Positions 40,939 to 50,939 of a DNA stretch of 64,000 nucleotides are shown in pieces; the first letter of the stretch is position 1, and each line of letters begins with the position of its first letter. Origin of the DNA: Legionella drozanskii LLAP-1 (lineage in GTDB: Bacteria; Pseudomonadota; Gammaproteobacteria; Legionellales; Legionellaceae); assembly GCF_001467585.1 (NCBI RefSeq), contig NZ_LNXY01000020.1, positions 726,904 to 790,903 on the forward strand. The letters run 5' to 3'. The position numbers and the translations under genes are program-made. The notes under the pieces are model-generated. The model saw only the letters and a program-made list of their open reading frames with translations, was not told where the DNA came from and did no database searches.

Positions 40939-40976
40939 AGTAATACCTTCTTTTTTCGTTATATGTTTTTAAATCG

Positions 40977-43787
40977 TTAATCCAATAGGGCCTGCTCAAC
41001 TAACCCTTGCTGCTGTTGAGCATGAAGTATGGGGCTTCCAACGGCGGGGGCGGCAGCAAACTCTCTTCCGGCATAACTTAGAGATTGATCATCTCCTAAG
41101 CAATCCACAATATTATGCTGAGAGGCAAACCATACACCTTGATTTTGTGGCTCTTCCTGACACCAGATAATTTTTTTAGCATGAGGATACTTTTCAAGCT
41201 CCTGAATTAATGCTTTTTTCGGGAATGGATACAGTTGCTCAATTCGGATAATTGCGACGTGATTTAGCTTTTTATCCTCGCGGCGTCTTTGCAGCAGATC
41301 ATAGTAAACTTTGCCGCAACATAATACTACTTTTGTAATCTTATCCGCAGCTAAATCGTCGATTTCAGGGATAACTGTATTGAATTTTCCTTTTGTTAAG
41401 TCTTCCAGAGAAGAAACGGCCAATTTATGGCGTAATAAACTCTTTGGTGTCATTACGATGAGTGGTTTACGGAATTTACGCAACATTTGACGGCGCAGCA
41501 AATGGAACATTTGTGCCGGAGTCGTTGGCGTACAGACCTGAATATTATGCTGAGCACATAACTGCATATAACGTTCTAAACGAGCAGATGAATGCTCAGG
41601 GCCTTGGCCTTCATAACCATGAGGCAAAAGCATGACCAAACCACACAAACGACCCCATTTTTGCTCGCCTGAACTAATAAATTGATCGATAACGACTTGA
41701 GCACCATTCGCGAAATCACCAAATTGCGCTTCCCACAACACCAAGGAAGTAGGCTCTGAGGCCGCATAGCCGTATTCAAAAGCAAGCACTGCTTCCTCTG
41801 AAAGCACAGAATCAATCACCACAAAAGGTTTGTTGGGATCCGTGGCAGTTATCTCAAGAGGTACATGGGTTTTACCTGTATTAAATTCGTGCAGAACGGC
41901 ATGACGATGAGCGAAGGTACCACGACCAGAATCCTGGCCTGACAACCGTACCCCATAACCATCGTGAAGTAAACTGGCATAAGCCATGATTTCTGCATAG
42001 CCCCAATTCATGGGAATTTCACCCTCTGTCATCTTGTCTCTTTCAGAAAGAAGACGTTTAACAACTGGATGCAATTCAAAGCCTTCAGGTAGAACACTTA
42101 ATTGCTTTGATAATTTCTGAATAGTACTTTTAGTGATGCTAGTATCGACTTTGTCTGTCCATTTAGCATTAATATAAGGTGTCCAATCGACAGAAACTCG
42201 CCCTTCATAATTACCATGAACTACATCAACAACCGGTTCGCCTTTGTCCAATTTATCGCGATAAGCGTCCATCAGTTTACTGACTTCTTCGTTATTGGTA
42301 ATGCCTTTTTCCATCAATTGGTTGGCATAAATTTCTCGCAGTGTAGAGATGGTTTTAATTTTCTGATACATAATTGGTTGAGTTACTGCTGGCTCATCAG
42401 CCTCATTATGACCATGACGACGGAAACAAACCAAATCAATCACCACATCACGCTTGAATTTCATTCTGAACTCAAAAGCGATTTGCGTTGCAAAGATTAC
42501 TGCTTCTGGATCATCGCCATTCACATGAAGCACTGGTGCCTGCACCATCTTAGCGACATCAGTACAATACAAAGTTGAACGAGCATCAAGTGGATTAGAG
42601 GTAGTAAAACCAACTTGGTTATTGATAACAATATGAATTGTTCCGCCAGTGGAATAACCTCTTGCCTGAGAAAAGTTGAACGTTTCCATGACCACACCTT
42701 GACCTGCAAAAGCAGCATCACCATGCACAACCACAGGAACAACTTTATCTTTTTTCTCTAAATCGTGTTGACGTCGCAAACGTGAACGGGCAGAACCCTC
42801 TACAACTGGGCCAATAATCTCTAAATGCGAGGGATTAAACGCTAATGCTAAATGAACCACTTTGCCATTATCCACACGTAAGTCAGAAGAATAGCCCATG
42901 TGATATTTCACATCACCAGTGCGATCTGATTTTACTTTTCCTTCGAATTCCTGGAATAAAAGATCAGGGGCTTTACCCAAGACATTAACTAATACGTTTA
43001 AACGACCACGGTGAGCCATGCCAATGACAATCTCTTTTACGTTAACATCGCCGCCTTGATGAATAATTTCTTTCAGCATCGGAATAAACGCATCGCCCCC
43101 TTCGAGAGAAAAGCGTTTTTGTCCCACATAACGTGTACCTAAATAGCGTTCAAGTCCATCCGCAGCAATTAAGTCCTTAAGAATGTTTAATTTTTTCTTC
43201 GCATCAAACTTAGGGCGTCCTCGCATGGTTTCCATTTTCTGCTGTAGCCACTCGGTTTCTGCATTATCTGAAATATGCATGTATTCAATGCCGATGCTTC
43301 CACAGTAGGTTTCGCGTAGAGCTTGAAGAATTTCACGCAGCGGCAGCATCTGCGCGCCATTAAAATATTGACTTCCGTAAAATGGGCGATCTAAATCGTT
43401 TTCAGACAGGTGATGGTAGCCCAATTCAAGACTTGGAACATGCATCCGCTCTGTCATCCCCAAAGGATCCAGTTTGGCTGCATGATGTCCATGTGATCGA
43501 TAAGCATTAATTAAATGAGCGACTTGAAACTGCTTAGAGTCTTCAGTAGCAGCAATGGGCGCGGGTCTTTTATCCGCATTTTGTAAAAAATGATCACGAA
43601 TGTCGCGATGTGAAGTTTCGCTTTCTGCACCATTCACTTTCGGTAATGCATCAAAAGCTGTGCGCCAATCAGCAGATACTGAATTGGGGTCCGCTAAATA
43701 ATCTTCATATAAGCCATCGACATAAGCCATGCTTCCGCCCGATAAATAGGAAGAAGCCCATTGTTTTTGCAGATCAGTACCGCTCAT
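40977..43787 (-). CDS. sucA: 2-oxoglutarate dehydrogenase E1 component
   Basis: SucA decarboxylates 2-oxoglutarate with thiamine diphosphate. The 936-residue protein has KRFSLEGGDAFIPML, GMAHRGRLNVLVNVLGK, and the ThDP-binding segment GDAAFAGQGVVMET through NNQVGFTTS, then the C-terminal transketolase-like domain with GYEGQGPEHSSAR. I start at 43787 (MSGTDLQKQW) with GGAGAG 7 nt upstream; the TTG at 43802 is itself part of the ribosome site. It follows sdhB after 62 nt. Confidence 0.97.
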   Translation of the reverse strand: MSGTDLQKQWASSYLSGGSMAYVDGLYEDYLADPNSVSADWRTAFDALPKVNGAESETSHRDIRDHFLQNADKRPAPIAATEDSKQFQVAHLINAYRSHGHHAAKLDPLGMTERMHVPSLELGYHHLSENDLDRPFYGSQYFNGAQMLPLREILQALRETYCGSIGIEYMHISDNAETEWLQQKMETMRGRPKFDAKKKLNILKDLIAADGLERYLGTRYVGQKRFSLEGGDAFIPMLKEIIHQGGDVNVKEIVIGMAHRGRLNVLVNVLGKAPDLLFQEFEGKVKSDRTGDVKYHMGYSSDLRVDNGKVVHLALAFNPSHLEIIGPVVEGSARSRLRRQHDLEKKDKVVPVVVHGDAAFAGQGVVMETFNFSQARGYSTGGTIHIVINNQVGFTTSNPLDARSTLYCTDVAKMVQAPVLHVNGDDPEAVIFATQIAFEFRMKFKRDVVIDLVCFRRHGHNEADEPAVTQPIMYQKIKTISTLREIYANQLMEKGITNNEEVSKLMDAYRDKLDKGEPVVDVVHGNYEGRVSVDWTPYINAKWTDKVDTSITKSTIQKLSKQLSVLPEGFELHPVVKRLLSERDKMTEGEIPMNWGYAEIMAYASLLHDGYGVRLSGQDSGRGTFAHRHAVLHEFNTGKTHVPLEITATDPNKPFVVIDSVLSEEAVLAFEYGYAASEPTSLVLWEAQFGDFANGAQVVIDQFISSGEQKWGRLCGLVMLLPHGYEGQGPEHSSARLERYMQLCAQHNIQVCTPTTPAQMFHLLRRQMLRKFRKPLIVMTPKSLLRHKLAVSSLEDLTKGKFNTVIPEIDDLAADKITKVVLCCGKVYYDLLQRRREDKKLNHVAIIRIEQLYPFPKKALIQELEKYPHAKKIIWCQEEPQNQGVWFASQHNIVDCLGDDQSLSYAGREFAAAPAVGSPILHAQQQQGLVEQALLD

Positions 43788-43811
43788 CGTTATTCTCTCC
43801 AAAGGGACACG

Positions 43812-43832
43812 TCCCGATCATGAATATCGGGA
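43812..43832 (-). other. Hairpin between sdhB and sucA
   Basis: TCCCGAT (43812-43818) pairs with ATCGGGA (43826-43832) over a 7-nt loop in the short sdhB-sucA spacer. There is no T-run, so it is more likely an RNA processing or stability element than a terminator. It could set different sdh and suc mRNA levels. Confidence 0.5.
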
Positions 43833-43849
43833 TAATAAGAAAATCGCTA

Positions 43850-44572
43850 TTAAGTTTCCTCGGTTAACATTTGCTTGCGTATTTCAGCAATTGCTTTCGT
43901 CGGATTGAGTCCCTTCGGGCAAACATCAGCACAATTCATAATTGTGCGGCAACGGAATACACTGAAAGGATCTTGTAATTTATCCAAGCGGTGTTTCGTC
44001 GCAGTATCACGGCTATCTGCCAAGAATCGCTGAGCTTGTAACAACCCAGCTGGCCCTACAAATTTATCTGGATTCCACCAGAATGAGGGGCATGAACTTG
44101 TACAGCAGGCGCATAAAATACATTCATATAAACCATCAAGCTGAGCACGTTCCTCAGGGGATTGTAATCGCTCACGTGCTGGAGCAGGATCGTCATTTTG
44201 TAAGTAAGGTTCAATGCGCTCATATTGCTGATAAAATTGCGTCATATCGACCACTAGGTCACGGATTATCGGAAATCCAGGTAACGGGCGAATGACGATT
44301 TTGTCCGTTTTTAATTGAGAAAGCTTAGTAATGCAAGCTAATCCATTCTTACCGTTAATATTCATACCATCAGAACCACATACACCTTCTCGGCAAGAGC
44401 GTCTGTAGGTTATAGTAGAATCTTGCTCCGCTTTTAAACGTTCAAGCACAGGAAGCAACATTGGATCACTTTTAGCCGGAATTTCAATCTCATAATCTTT
44501 CATAAAGGGTTTAGTATCAACCCCAGGATTATAACGATAAATTGACAGGCTCAGAGTTCTGGTATCAGCCAC
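43850..44572 (-). CDS. sdhB: Succinate dehydrogenase iron-sulfur subunit
   Basis: SdhB passes electrons from FAD to quinone through three iron-sulfur clusters. The 240-residue protein has the [2Fe-2S] cysteines in CREGVCGSDGMNINGKNGLAC split around residues 60-81, then CILCACCTSSCP and CRTIMNCADVCPKGLNP for the other clusters. Normal size. It is 12 nt after sdhA. Confidence 0.98.
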   Translation of the reverse strand: MADTRTLSLSIYRYNPGVDTKPFMKDYEIEIPAKSDPMLLPVLERLKAEQDSTITYRRSCREGVCGSDGMNINGKNGLACITKLSQLKTDKIVIRPLPGFPIIRDLVVDMTQFYQQYERIEPYLQNDDPAPARERLQSPEERAQLDGLYECILCACCTSSCPSFWWNPDKFVGPAGLLQAQRFLADSRDTATKHRLDKLQDPFSVFRCRTIMNCADVCPKGLNPTKAIAEIRKQMLTEET

Positions 44573-44584
44573 GGCATATCCTCT

Positions 44585-46360
44585 CTAGTAAACGCGTTCT
44601 TTCGGCTCAAACGGCGCGATGTGTTTAGGTGATGTATTCACAGGGCGATACTCAATAGCGTCACCTTCTGGGAAATACAAAGTGTGTTTAATCCAATTCG
44701 CATCATCTCGATTAGGATAATCTTCTCGGCTATGGGCTCCACGACTTTCTGTTCGCGCAATTGCTGAATGAGCTGTCGCGTAAGCGGTTGCCATTAAATT
44801 ATCCAATTCTAAAGCTTCTACCATTGCAGTATTAAATATTTTTGACTTATCTTTTAAATAAGCATTTGATAAACGCTCTCGTAATGATTCTAAGCGTTTT
44901 AAACCTGAAGCCATGACATCGCCAGTACGGAATACTCCGAAATCTTCTTGCATGATACGTTGCATTTCATCGTGAAGAGCGGCAGGATTCTCACCTTCTT
45001 TCGATTGGGCCCAGCGATTGTAACGAGATAAAGCAACATCAATATCGTCATCGGAAACATAGGGCATTTCTGGCATTTGGTCAGATTGCCATAATTCTTC
45101 AACATGCAGACCAGCAGCTCTTCCAAAGACAACTAAATCCAGGAGCGAATTACCGCCTAAACGGTTTGCACCATGTACGGAAACACAGGCACACTCTCCT
45201 ACGGCATATAAACCTTCGACATGGTGGTCTTTTCCATCTCGGTGAGTTAACACTTGCCCATGCATATTGGTAGGAATGCCACCCATACTATAATGGCAGG
45301 TCGGCACTACAGGGATGGGTTCAATAATAGGGTCTACTCCAGCGAATTTCATGGACAATTCACGGATACCTGGAAGACGCGCTTTAATGAGGTCAGCACC
45401 CAAATGGTCAAGTTTTAATTTAACGTAATCAACGCCTTGCGGATCAAAACCTTTACCTGAGCGTAGTTCAAGAGCCATTGCGCGCGCAACCACATCTCGA
45501 GAAGCCAAGTCTTTAACTCGAGGCGCGTAACGTTCCATAAAACGCTCGCCATCTTTGTTGATCAGATAGCCGCCTTCACCGCGGCATCCTTCAGTTACTA
45601 AAACACCTGCGCCAGCAATACCGGTAGGATGGAATTGCCACATTTCCATATCTTGTAATGGAATACCAGCACGCAAAGCCATACCAAAACCATCGCCAGT
45701 GTTAATCAGTGCATTGGTTGTCGATTGGTAAATACGACCTGCACCACCCGTGGCTAAGATACACACGCGAGTTTGATAAAAAACAATCTCGCCTGTTTCA
45801 ATGCACATTGCCGTGACACCCGCTATACGACCATTAGCATCTTTAACCAAATCAAGCGCATACCATTCGCTAAATACATGAGTCTTCGCTTTTAAGTTTT
45901 GCTGATAAAGGGTATGTAAAAGTGCATGCCCAGTTCTATCCGCCGCAGCACAGGTACGCGCTGCTTGTTCGCCACCAAAATTTTTAGATTGACCACCGAA
46001 TTGACGCTGATAAATTTTCCCATTATCCATGCGCGAAAAAGGTAAGCCCATATGCTCTAATTCATAAACTGCTTCCGGGCCTGTCTTACAAAGGTACTCA
46101 ATACAGTCTTGGTCGCCAATATAATCCGCCCCCTTAACTGTATCGTACATGTGCCAACGCCAATCGTCCTCGTCAGCATTACCAAGTGCAGCAGTAATAC
46201 CGCCTTGTGCGGAAACAGTATGTGAGCGAGTAGGAAAAACTTTTGATAGAAGTGCAACTTTTAAACCAGAATTGGCCATTTGTAATGCAGCTCTCATTCC
46301 TGCACCACCTGCACCAATAATTACTGCATCAAATTTGTTACGTGCAATTGCCATGCTCAT
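44585..46360 (-). CDS. sdhA: Succinate dehydrogenase flavoprotein subunit
   Basis: SdhA oxidises succinate to fumarate. The 591-residue protein has the FAD-binding start [14 protein letters not shown], the covalent-FAD histidine in SHTVSAQGG, the substrate region HPTGIAGAG with later GEGGYLIN, and [19 protein letters not shown] start at 46360 ([11 protein letters not shown]) because this ATG overlaps the sdhD stop as ATGA; the upstream open frame lies inside sdhD. An ATG two codons later is possible. Confidence 0.97.
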   Translation of the reverse strand: MSMAIARNKFDAVIIGAGGAGMRAALQMANSGLKVALLSKVFPTRSHTVSAQGGITAALGNADEDDWRWHMYDTVKGADYIGDQDCIEYLCKTGPEAVYELEHMGLPFSRMDNGKIYQRQFGGQSKNFGGEQAARTCAAADRTGHALLHTLYQQNLKAKTHVFSEWYALDLVKDANGRIAGVTAMCIETGEIVFYQTRVCILATGGAGRIYQSTTNALINTGDGFGMALRAGIPLQDMEMWQFHPTGIAGAGVLVTEGCRGEGGYLINKDGERFMERYAPRVKDLASRDVVARAMALELRSGKGFDPQGVDYVKLKLDHLGADLIKARLPGIRELSMKFAGVDPIIEPIPVVPTCHYSMGGIPTNMHGQVLTHRDGKDHHVEGLYAVGECACVSVHGANRLGGNSLLDLVVFGRAAGLHVEELWQSDQMPEMPYVSDDDIDVALSRYNRWAQSKEGENPAALHDEMQRIMQEDFGVFRTGDVMASGLKRLESLRERLSNAYLKDKSKIFNTAMVEALELDNLMATAYATAHSAIARTESRGAHSREDYPNRDDANWIKHTLYFPEGDAIEYRPVNTSPKHIAPFEPKERVY

Positions 46361-46704
46361 CGTCCCCACACAATCATTAAGCCCCAAATAAATTGCCCAA
46401 GCAGCCACAAAATAACTAAATACTGCACAGTGAGTCTGATAGCAGTACATTTTATGTAGTCAGTGGTGACGGTCCAAATCCCTACCCAACTATGTAAACT
46501 AAGAGTGAATAAGGCAATTATGCTAGCAACCTGAAACCAACCATTATGGAATAAGGCATACCATTGCATATAATTTATTGGCGGTGTAAACAGCAAATAA
46601 GCCAACATAAATAGGCAGTAAACCATAAAATACACGGCCGTAAATCGCTGAATCAGCCAATCTTTTAGTCCGTTACCTGTTAAACTTGTGACATTCGTTA
46701 CCAT
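46357..46704 (-). CDS. sdhD: Succinate dehydrogenase membrane anchor subunit
   Basis: The 115-residue membrane protein has three hydrophobic helices (about 23-42, 53-73, 88-110) and helps bind heme b and quinone. Motifs: [15 protein letters not shown], and [15 protein letters not shown] containing the family His and Asp-Tyr. The start at 46704 overlaps the sdhC stop by 7 nt (ATGGTAA); upstream open frame lies in sdhC. Its stop overlaps sdhA. Confidence 0.94.
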   Translation of the reverse strand: MVTNVTSLTGNGLKDWLIQRFTAVYFMVYCLFMLAYLLFTPPINYMQWYALFHNGWFQVASIIALFTLSLHSWVGIWTVTTDYIKCTAIRLTVQYLVILWLLGQFIWGLMIVWGR

Positions 46705-47072
46705 ATCCAAATTCCTAGAAAAATTGTCAGAATCACAGCTAGTGTGATAACCCATATGGCTGTCTGGCGTCCTGCTTTAACTTCTTCACCATAGCCTAAG
46801 TCCATAATCATATGACGAATACCAGCTAGTAAATGGTAAACAAGAGCCGCACTGAAGGCCCATAACAGCAATTTATAAAAAGGACTTTGAAGGACAATTT
46901 GCATCTGCATAAACGATACAGCACTAGTAAGTGACATGCTCAGAAGGTAGAGGATAAAAGGTAATAACAAAAATAAAACAAGCCCTGAGATACGATGCAG
47001 AATCGATGCAATGGCCATAGCGGGAAATTTTATGGTTCCCAAATCGAGATTCACTGGTCTTTTTTGATTCAC
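46698..47072 (-). CDS. sdhC: Succinate dehydrogenase cytochrome b556 subunit
   Basis: SdhC anchors the complex and ligates heme b. The 124-residue protein has RPVNLDLGTIKFP then AMAIASILHRISG, and the heme-ligand helix HLLAGIRHMIMDLG, with three hydrophobic helices. I favour a GTG at 47072 because GGAAGAG stands 7 nt upstream; a TTG two codons earlier (47078) is too close to it. It leads the eight-gene sdh-suc block. Confidence 0.93.
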   Translation of the reverse strand: MNQKRPVNLDLGTIKFPAMAIASILHRISGLVLFLLLPFILYLLSMSLTSAVSFMQMQIVLQSPFYKLLLWAFSAALVYHLLAGIRHMIMDLGYGEEVKAGRQTAIWVITLAVILTIFLGIWIW

Positions 47073-47359
47073 TGTCAAACTCTTCCTTAAAAGAAAATGT
47101 TATTACCTCTTCAAATCGACGAGGCAGCTTTTTTAGGCAAAACCAATTTTGCCAGGTGTTTTTGAAAAATGCGAGTCATAGAACTATTTAATTTTTGAAT
47201 AATTTTTCAGAAATACTAACACTTTAATTACACAATAAATCCCGTGTTCAATTTTAAATTCAATTACTGACACGTTATAAAGAACAAAAGCAGAAATACT
47301 ATCGCAGTATAGCACTCAGTTTTTTTGGCGCAAAGTATCAAAGCGAGGGATTAGATCAC

Positions 47360-47953
47360 TTAGCGAGTAAATCCAGGTGCAGTAGGGACATGGCGTCGAT
47401 CTCGTGGAGCAGGTGATGGGTAACCATAACCTCTATCGGCCAATCGTTTTACAATTTGCAAATAATTTTCACCCCAGTCGCCTGGATCAAAATTCGTCAC
47501 GACGACGTTATAAGTTAGGTTAATTATTGACTCAAACGCTTTGCGTTGCGCAAGAATATGTCCGCCAAAGGCAACCTGTACTTCGGTCTCTTCATCAACC
47601 CCACCAGATCTTAAACGTTCGATCAGCAAATAAATCATCTTTTCGATAGTATTGAATAATTTGCACATCGACATGCCGCTGGTATACATGTCTTCGCCTT
47701 TAGATGTCACTAATTTGAAACCATGATCATCAATGTTATAGACAAATTCACGTTCATTAGTGCCCGGTAAAATTTCAGGTTCGAGAATAATGGGCGGGGA
47801 GATGGGAGTAATCGAGGGAGTAACAATATATAGCTCAAAATTAGCCCAATGCCACCATAATTGGTAGACTCTCTCGACGATGGCAACTGGATCATCATCA
47901 ATAGTCATCCCTAAACTAGCTCCAGGAATTTCATTAGCCATATCACTACTCAC
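47360..47953 (-). CDS. Hypothetical protein, 197 aa
   Basis: I do not recognise this soluble protein. It has no signal or membrane segment. Features: WWHWANFELYIVTP near residue 33, a Pro/Ile-rich strand (SITPISPPIILEPEILPG), a helical middle MCKLFNTIEKMIYLLIERL, and a basic Pro-rich tail PSPAPRDRRHVPTAPGF. It stands alone between feoC and the sdh promoter region. ATGs at 47953 and 47941 are both possible starts. Confidence 0.6.
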   Translation of the reverse strand: MSSDMANEIPGASLGMTIDDDPVAIVERVYQLWWHWANFELYIVTPSITPISPPIILEPEILPGTNEREFVYNIDDHGFKLVTSKGEDMYTSGMSMCKLFNTIEKMIYLLIERLRSGGVDEETEVQVAFGGHILAQRKAFESIINLTYNVVVTNFDPGDWGENYLQIVKRLADRGYGYPSPAPRDRRHVPTAPGFTR

Positions 47954-48044
47954 ATACCGTTGTTCTAGATATTACTATCTTAGCCCAAATTACCTAGCCG
48001 AGCACAGTTCTAGAACATTAAGAAAGTGTAAAAGAAGCGACTAC

Positions 48045-48269
48045 TCAGCAAGATTCTAAAAATTGATAATAAACAGGTGGCTGAGTTTTGCATTTAAAAC
48101 AGCGACTTTGACAGGCTGATTTCGCTTGGCAACAGACAATCACACCTTTGCGTAGCCAAAGATCAAGCATGGGTTGAAGGGCATGCAGATCAAGCTGGAA
48201 CTCTCTTGCAATTTGCTGATTGCTAGCAACTCGTTCGCGACGTAGATATTCACGAATTTGTAGTAACAT
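48045..48269 (-). CDS. feoC: FeoC-like winged-helix protein
   Basis: FeoC is a small winged-helix protein that in enterobacteria binds an iron-sulfur cluster and influences FeoB stability. The 74-residue product has the fold-typical start [23 protein letters not shown], and Cys at 46, 47, 53, 57, 60 and 74, the middle group matching the cluster loop. It overlaps the feoB end by 20 nt, so it is translated from the same message. Confidence 0.83.
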   Translation of the reverse strand: MLLQIREYLRRERVASNQQIAREFQLDLHALQPMLDLWLRKGVIVCCQAKSACQSRCFKCKTQPPVYYQFLESC

Positions 48270-50502
48270 GTGCCCCTCCTAAATTGAAAGTTCTACCCCG
48301 TAAGCCCACAAAGGCTAAGCCTGCAGAACCTAAGATCACTAGTACCCAAGTTATTGATTGCTGCGGATGAACAGCAAAAGTGGCTAGTTGATAAAATAAA
48401 ACTGCAGTAGCATAGGCAATAATAAAGGACCAAATGATAGAAAACCACATCAATTTACGGCTTGCTTCTTGGCGAATTACTGCCATCGTTGAAACACAAG
48501 GAATATAAAGTAAAATGAACAGTAAATACGCGTACGCCCCTGCTTTCCCATCAAAACGTTGCACCATCATTCCATACACTGATTGAGAAACTTCTCCCTC
48601 TGGAGCACTAGCAATAATTGGATTGACTAACGCGCTTCCCAATTGGGACAAGTTGTGCGGAATTGACCAGAGCGCCTCTTGTAATGACGTCCAAAAATCA
48701 AAATGGGCAACTGACATTTGTCCCACCTGCCCAATTTGCGCATACAGAGAATTTAAAGTACCAATGACAACCTCTTTGGCTAACATTCCGGTTAATAAGC
48801 CTACTGTAGCCGGCCAATTGTCTTGATGTAGTCCCATGGGTGCAAAAACAGGGGTTAACCATTGACCTAATGCTGATAAAACAGAATGGGTACTTGCTTC
48901 CGCGTGGCTTAGCCCCCCATAAACGGTCATTGCGTTCAAACCACCTAAAATGACACAAATAGGAATAATTAAGCGACCGGCACGAATAACAAAATGGCGC
49001 AATCGCAAAGAAGTTTCTTTTATTAAACGCTTTAATGAAGGCTTATGATAGGCAGGCAACTCTAAAATCAAGGGCGAAGTCTGTCCCTGTAAACTGGTTT
49101 TACGTAAAATAAATCCAGTCAATACGGCCATCAAAATGCCAATCAAATAAAGTGAAAAGACAACATTCTGCCCACCCGTCGGGAAAAAGGCCGCAACGAA
49201 AACAGCATAAATGGCTAAGCGGGCGCTGCAAGACATGAAAGGACTCATTAAAACAGTCAAGACTCTATCTCTTTCCGAGTCAAGTGTTCGGGCCGCCATA
49301 ATTGCCGGAACATTGCAACCAAAACCCACGATCATGGGCACAAAGGATTTACCCGGCAAGCCCAGCGCTCGCATTGCTTTATCGACAACAAATGCTGCGC
49401 GCGCCATATAGCCAGAGGCTTCCAATAATGATAAAAAGAAAAACATGGCTGCAATGACAGGGATGAAAGTCAAGGTGGTATTAATTCCTTTTCCTACTCC
49501 ATTCGCGATTAAGGCAACAAGCCAATCGGGCGTATTGATCTGTTCCAGCAACTTAGCACTGCCTTGGACGAAAATAGTATCAGTACTAATATCAAAAAAA
49601 TCTTGAAAAGCTCCACCAATATTAATTGCAAATAAAAACATCAGATACATCATGGCAAAAAATATGGGAAATGCCCAATAGCGATGCAAGACAATACGAT
49701 CTAACTTAGCAGTAAAATGCTCGCTCGCATCGCTGCCTTTTTGCTGTGTAGTTTTAACAATCTGATGTATTTTTTGATACCGCGCATCGGCCATGATAAT
49801 GTCTAAATCTTGTTCAATAGATTCGCTAATTTCATTCTCTTCACCTAAGAGCTTAATCCGTAAAGCATAATCGCCCTCCAGAATACGACGAGCATAATAA
49901 GCTACAAAGCGCGATTCAATAGCCTGGGATCGCAATTGCTGTTCTAGTTGCAATAAAGAGTTGTGAATCGATGCGGGGAAATTGAGGTCGAGCAGCTTAC
50001 TCGTTTGACCAGGATTTTTTATGGCTTGTTGTAGCTCTGCTAATCCAACTTGCTTATGTGCTTCTATGCCAAGGACAGGACAATCTAATTGTTTGGATAA
50101 TTGCTTGATATCGATCTCAATACCTCGTTGCTTAGCAATATCCATCATATTGAGAACAACAATGACTGGTTTACCTAACTCAAGAATTTGGCTCGTCAGA
50201 TATAAATGGCGCTCGAGATGACAGGCATCTACCAAATTGATAATTAAATCCGCCTCAAGGCTTACGATTGCTTTTGCTGCAATTTGTTCATCCAGGCTTG
50301 AACTATTGCCGGATGAAGCGAGGGAATAAATACCAGGTAAGTCAGTGACCTGAATTGTTTGCTCTTCTAGAATAAAACTACCTGTTTTCTGTTCTACCGT
50401 CACACCAGGCCAATTGCCTACCCGTTGATTTGCGCCAGTAAGCGCGTTGAATAAGGTTGTTTTACCGCAATTTGGATTGCCTACTAATAAAAGCTGCCTC
50501 AT
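48250..50502 (-). CDS. feoB: Ferrous iron transporter FeoB
   Basis: FeoB takes up Fe(II) across the inner membrane using an N-terminal G-protein domain. The 750-residue protein has G1 [10 protein letters not shown]3 DLPGIYS, G4-type NMMD, then a membrane domain with two Gate-like repeats ([12 protein letters not shown] in the first). I start at 50502 ([10 protein letters not shown]), whose ATG overlaps the feoA stop (ATGA). Normal length. A Fur box lies before feoA. Confidence 0.96.
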   Translation of the reverse strand: MRQLLLVGNPNCGKTTLFNALTGANQRVGNWPGVTVEQKTGSFILEEQTIQVTDLPGIYSLASSGNSSSLDEQIAAKAIVSLEADLIINLVDACHLERHLYLTSQILELGKPVIVVLNMMDIAKQRGIEIDIKQLSKQLDCPVLGIEAHKQVGLAELQQAIKNPGQTSKLLDLNFPASIHNSLLQLEQQLRSQAIESRFVAYYARRILEGDYALRIKLLGEENEISESIEQDLDIIMADARYQKIHQIVKTTQQKGSDASEHFTAKLDRIVLHRYWAFPIFFAMMYLMFLFAINIGGAFQDFFDISTDTIFVQGSAKLLEQINTPDWLVALIANGVGKGINTTLTFIPVIAAMFFFLSLLEASGYMARAAFVVDKAMRALGLPGKSFVPMIVGFGCNVPAIMAARTLDSERDRVLTVLMSPFMSCSARLAIYAVFVAAFFPTGGQNVVFSLYLIGILMAVLTGFILRKTSLQGQTSPLILELPAYHKPSLKRLIKETSLRLRHFVIRAGRLIIPICVILGGLNAMTVYGGLSHAEASTHSVLSALGQWLTPVFAPMGLHQDNWPATVGLLTGMLAKEVVIGTLNSLYAQIGQVGQMSVAHFDFWTSLQEALWSIPHNLSQLGSALVNPIIASAPEGEVSQSVYGMMVQRFDGKAGAYAYLLFILLYIPCVSTMAVIRQEASRKLMWFSIIWSFIIAYATAVLFYQLATFAVHPQQSITWVLVILGSAGLAFVGLRGRTFNLGGAHVTTNS

Positions 50503-50726
50503 ATCCGTTCCCACTCTAATTCACCTGCTTCTTCTTTGCGCAAAGTCAATGCGGTACCACGAACTTCTACTTGAACTGGACAGCCTAAAGGCGCTACTCT
50601 TACAATTTGCAATTCCACACCGCGAGTAATACCTAAAGATAATAAGCGTCGTCGATAAGCTAAATCGGTTAAACCAAAATCAACTAAGCGTACCCGATCA
50701 CCCTTAACTAGTTCAGTAATTCGCAT
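50499..50726 (-). CDS. feoA: Ferrous iron transport protein FeoA
   Basis: FeoA is a small SH3-like protein needed for FeoB function. The 75-residue product reads [33 protein letters not shown] and [16 protein letters not shown], all family wording. I start at 50726; the longer frame to 50768 begins near the Fur box. First gene of feoABC. Confidence 0.95.
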   Translation of the reverse strand: MRITELVKGDRVRLVDFGLTDLAYRRRLLSLGITRGVELQIVRVAPLGCPVQVEVRGTALTLRKEEAGELEWERI

Positions 50727-50777
50727 GGTATCCAATTCAAAAAAACAGCTAGTATAAAAGTTTAGCACAAATGATAT

Positions 50778-50792
50778 CGAGAATCATTCTCA
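50778..50792 (-). promoter_or_regulatory. Fur box upstream of feoABC
   Basis: The 15-bp site on minus reads TGAGAATGATTCTCG. It matches the 7-1-7 Fur consensus tgATAATnATTATca at 11 of 14 fixed positions and its central 13 bp are a perfect palindrome around G. It lies 51 nt before the feoA start, so iron repression of feoABC is likely. Confidence 0.8.
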
Positions 50793-50872
50793 ATTTTGAA
50801 AAAAACGGTGTGGGACTTCGAGACAGCGTATATGCCGCCTCGTTCGAACTTGGAGTATCTCTTCAATTTGGT

Positions 50873-50923
50873 TGTCAACCCTGCGAAGGCAGGGATGACA
50901 ATTCGAGCATCGAGGCCTCTCGA
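50873..50923. repeat. Composite intergenic palindromes between feoA and formate dehydrogenase
   Basis: TGTCA-A-CCCTGC (50873-50884) pairs with GCAGGG-A-TGACA (50889-50900) over a GAAG loop, with one A-A mismatch. A second hairpin, TCGAG/CTCGA over GCCT, follows at 50910-50923. The first has the wording of dispersed palindromes common in bacterial genomes. Short open frames here are shadows of it. Confidence 0.7.
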
Positions 50924-50939
50924 CTCAGCCCAAACAGTG

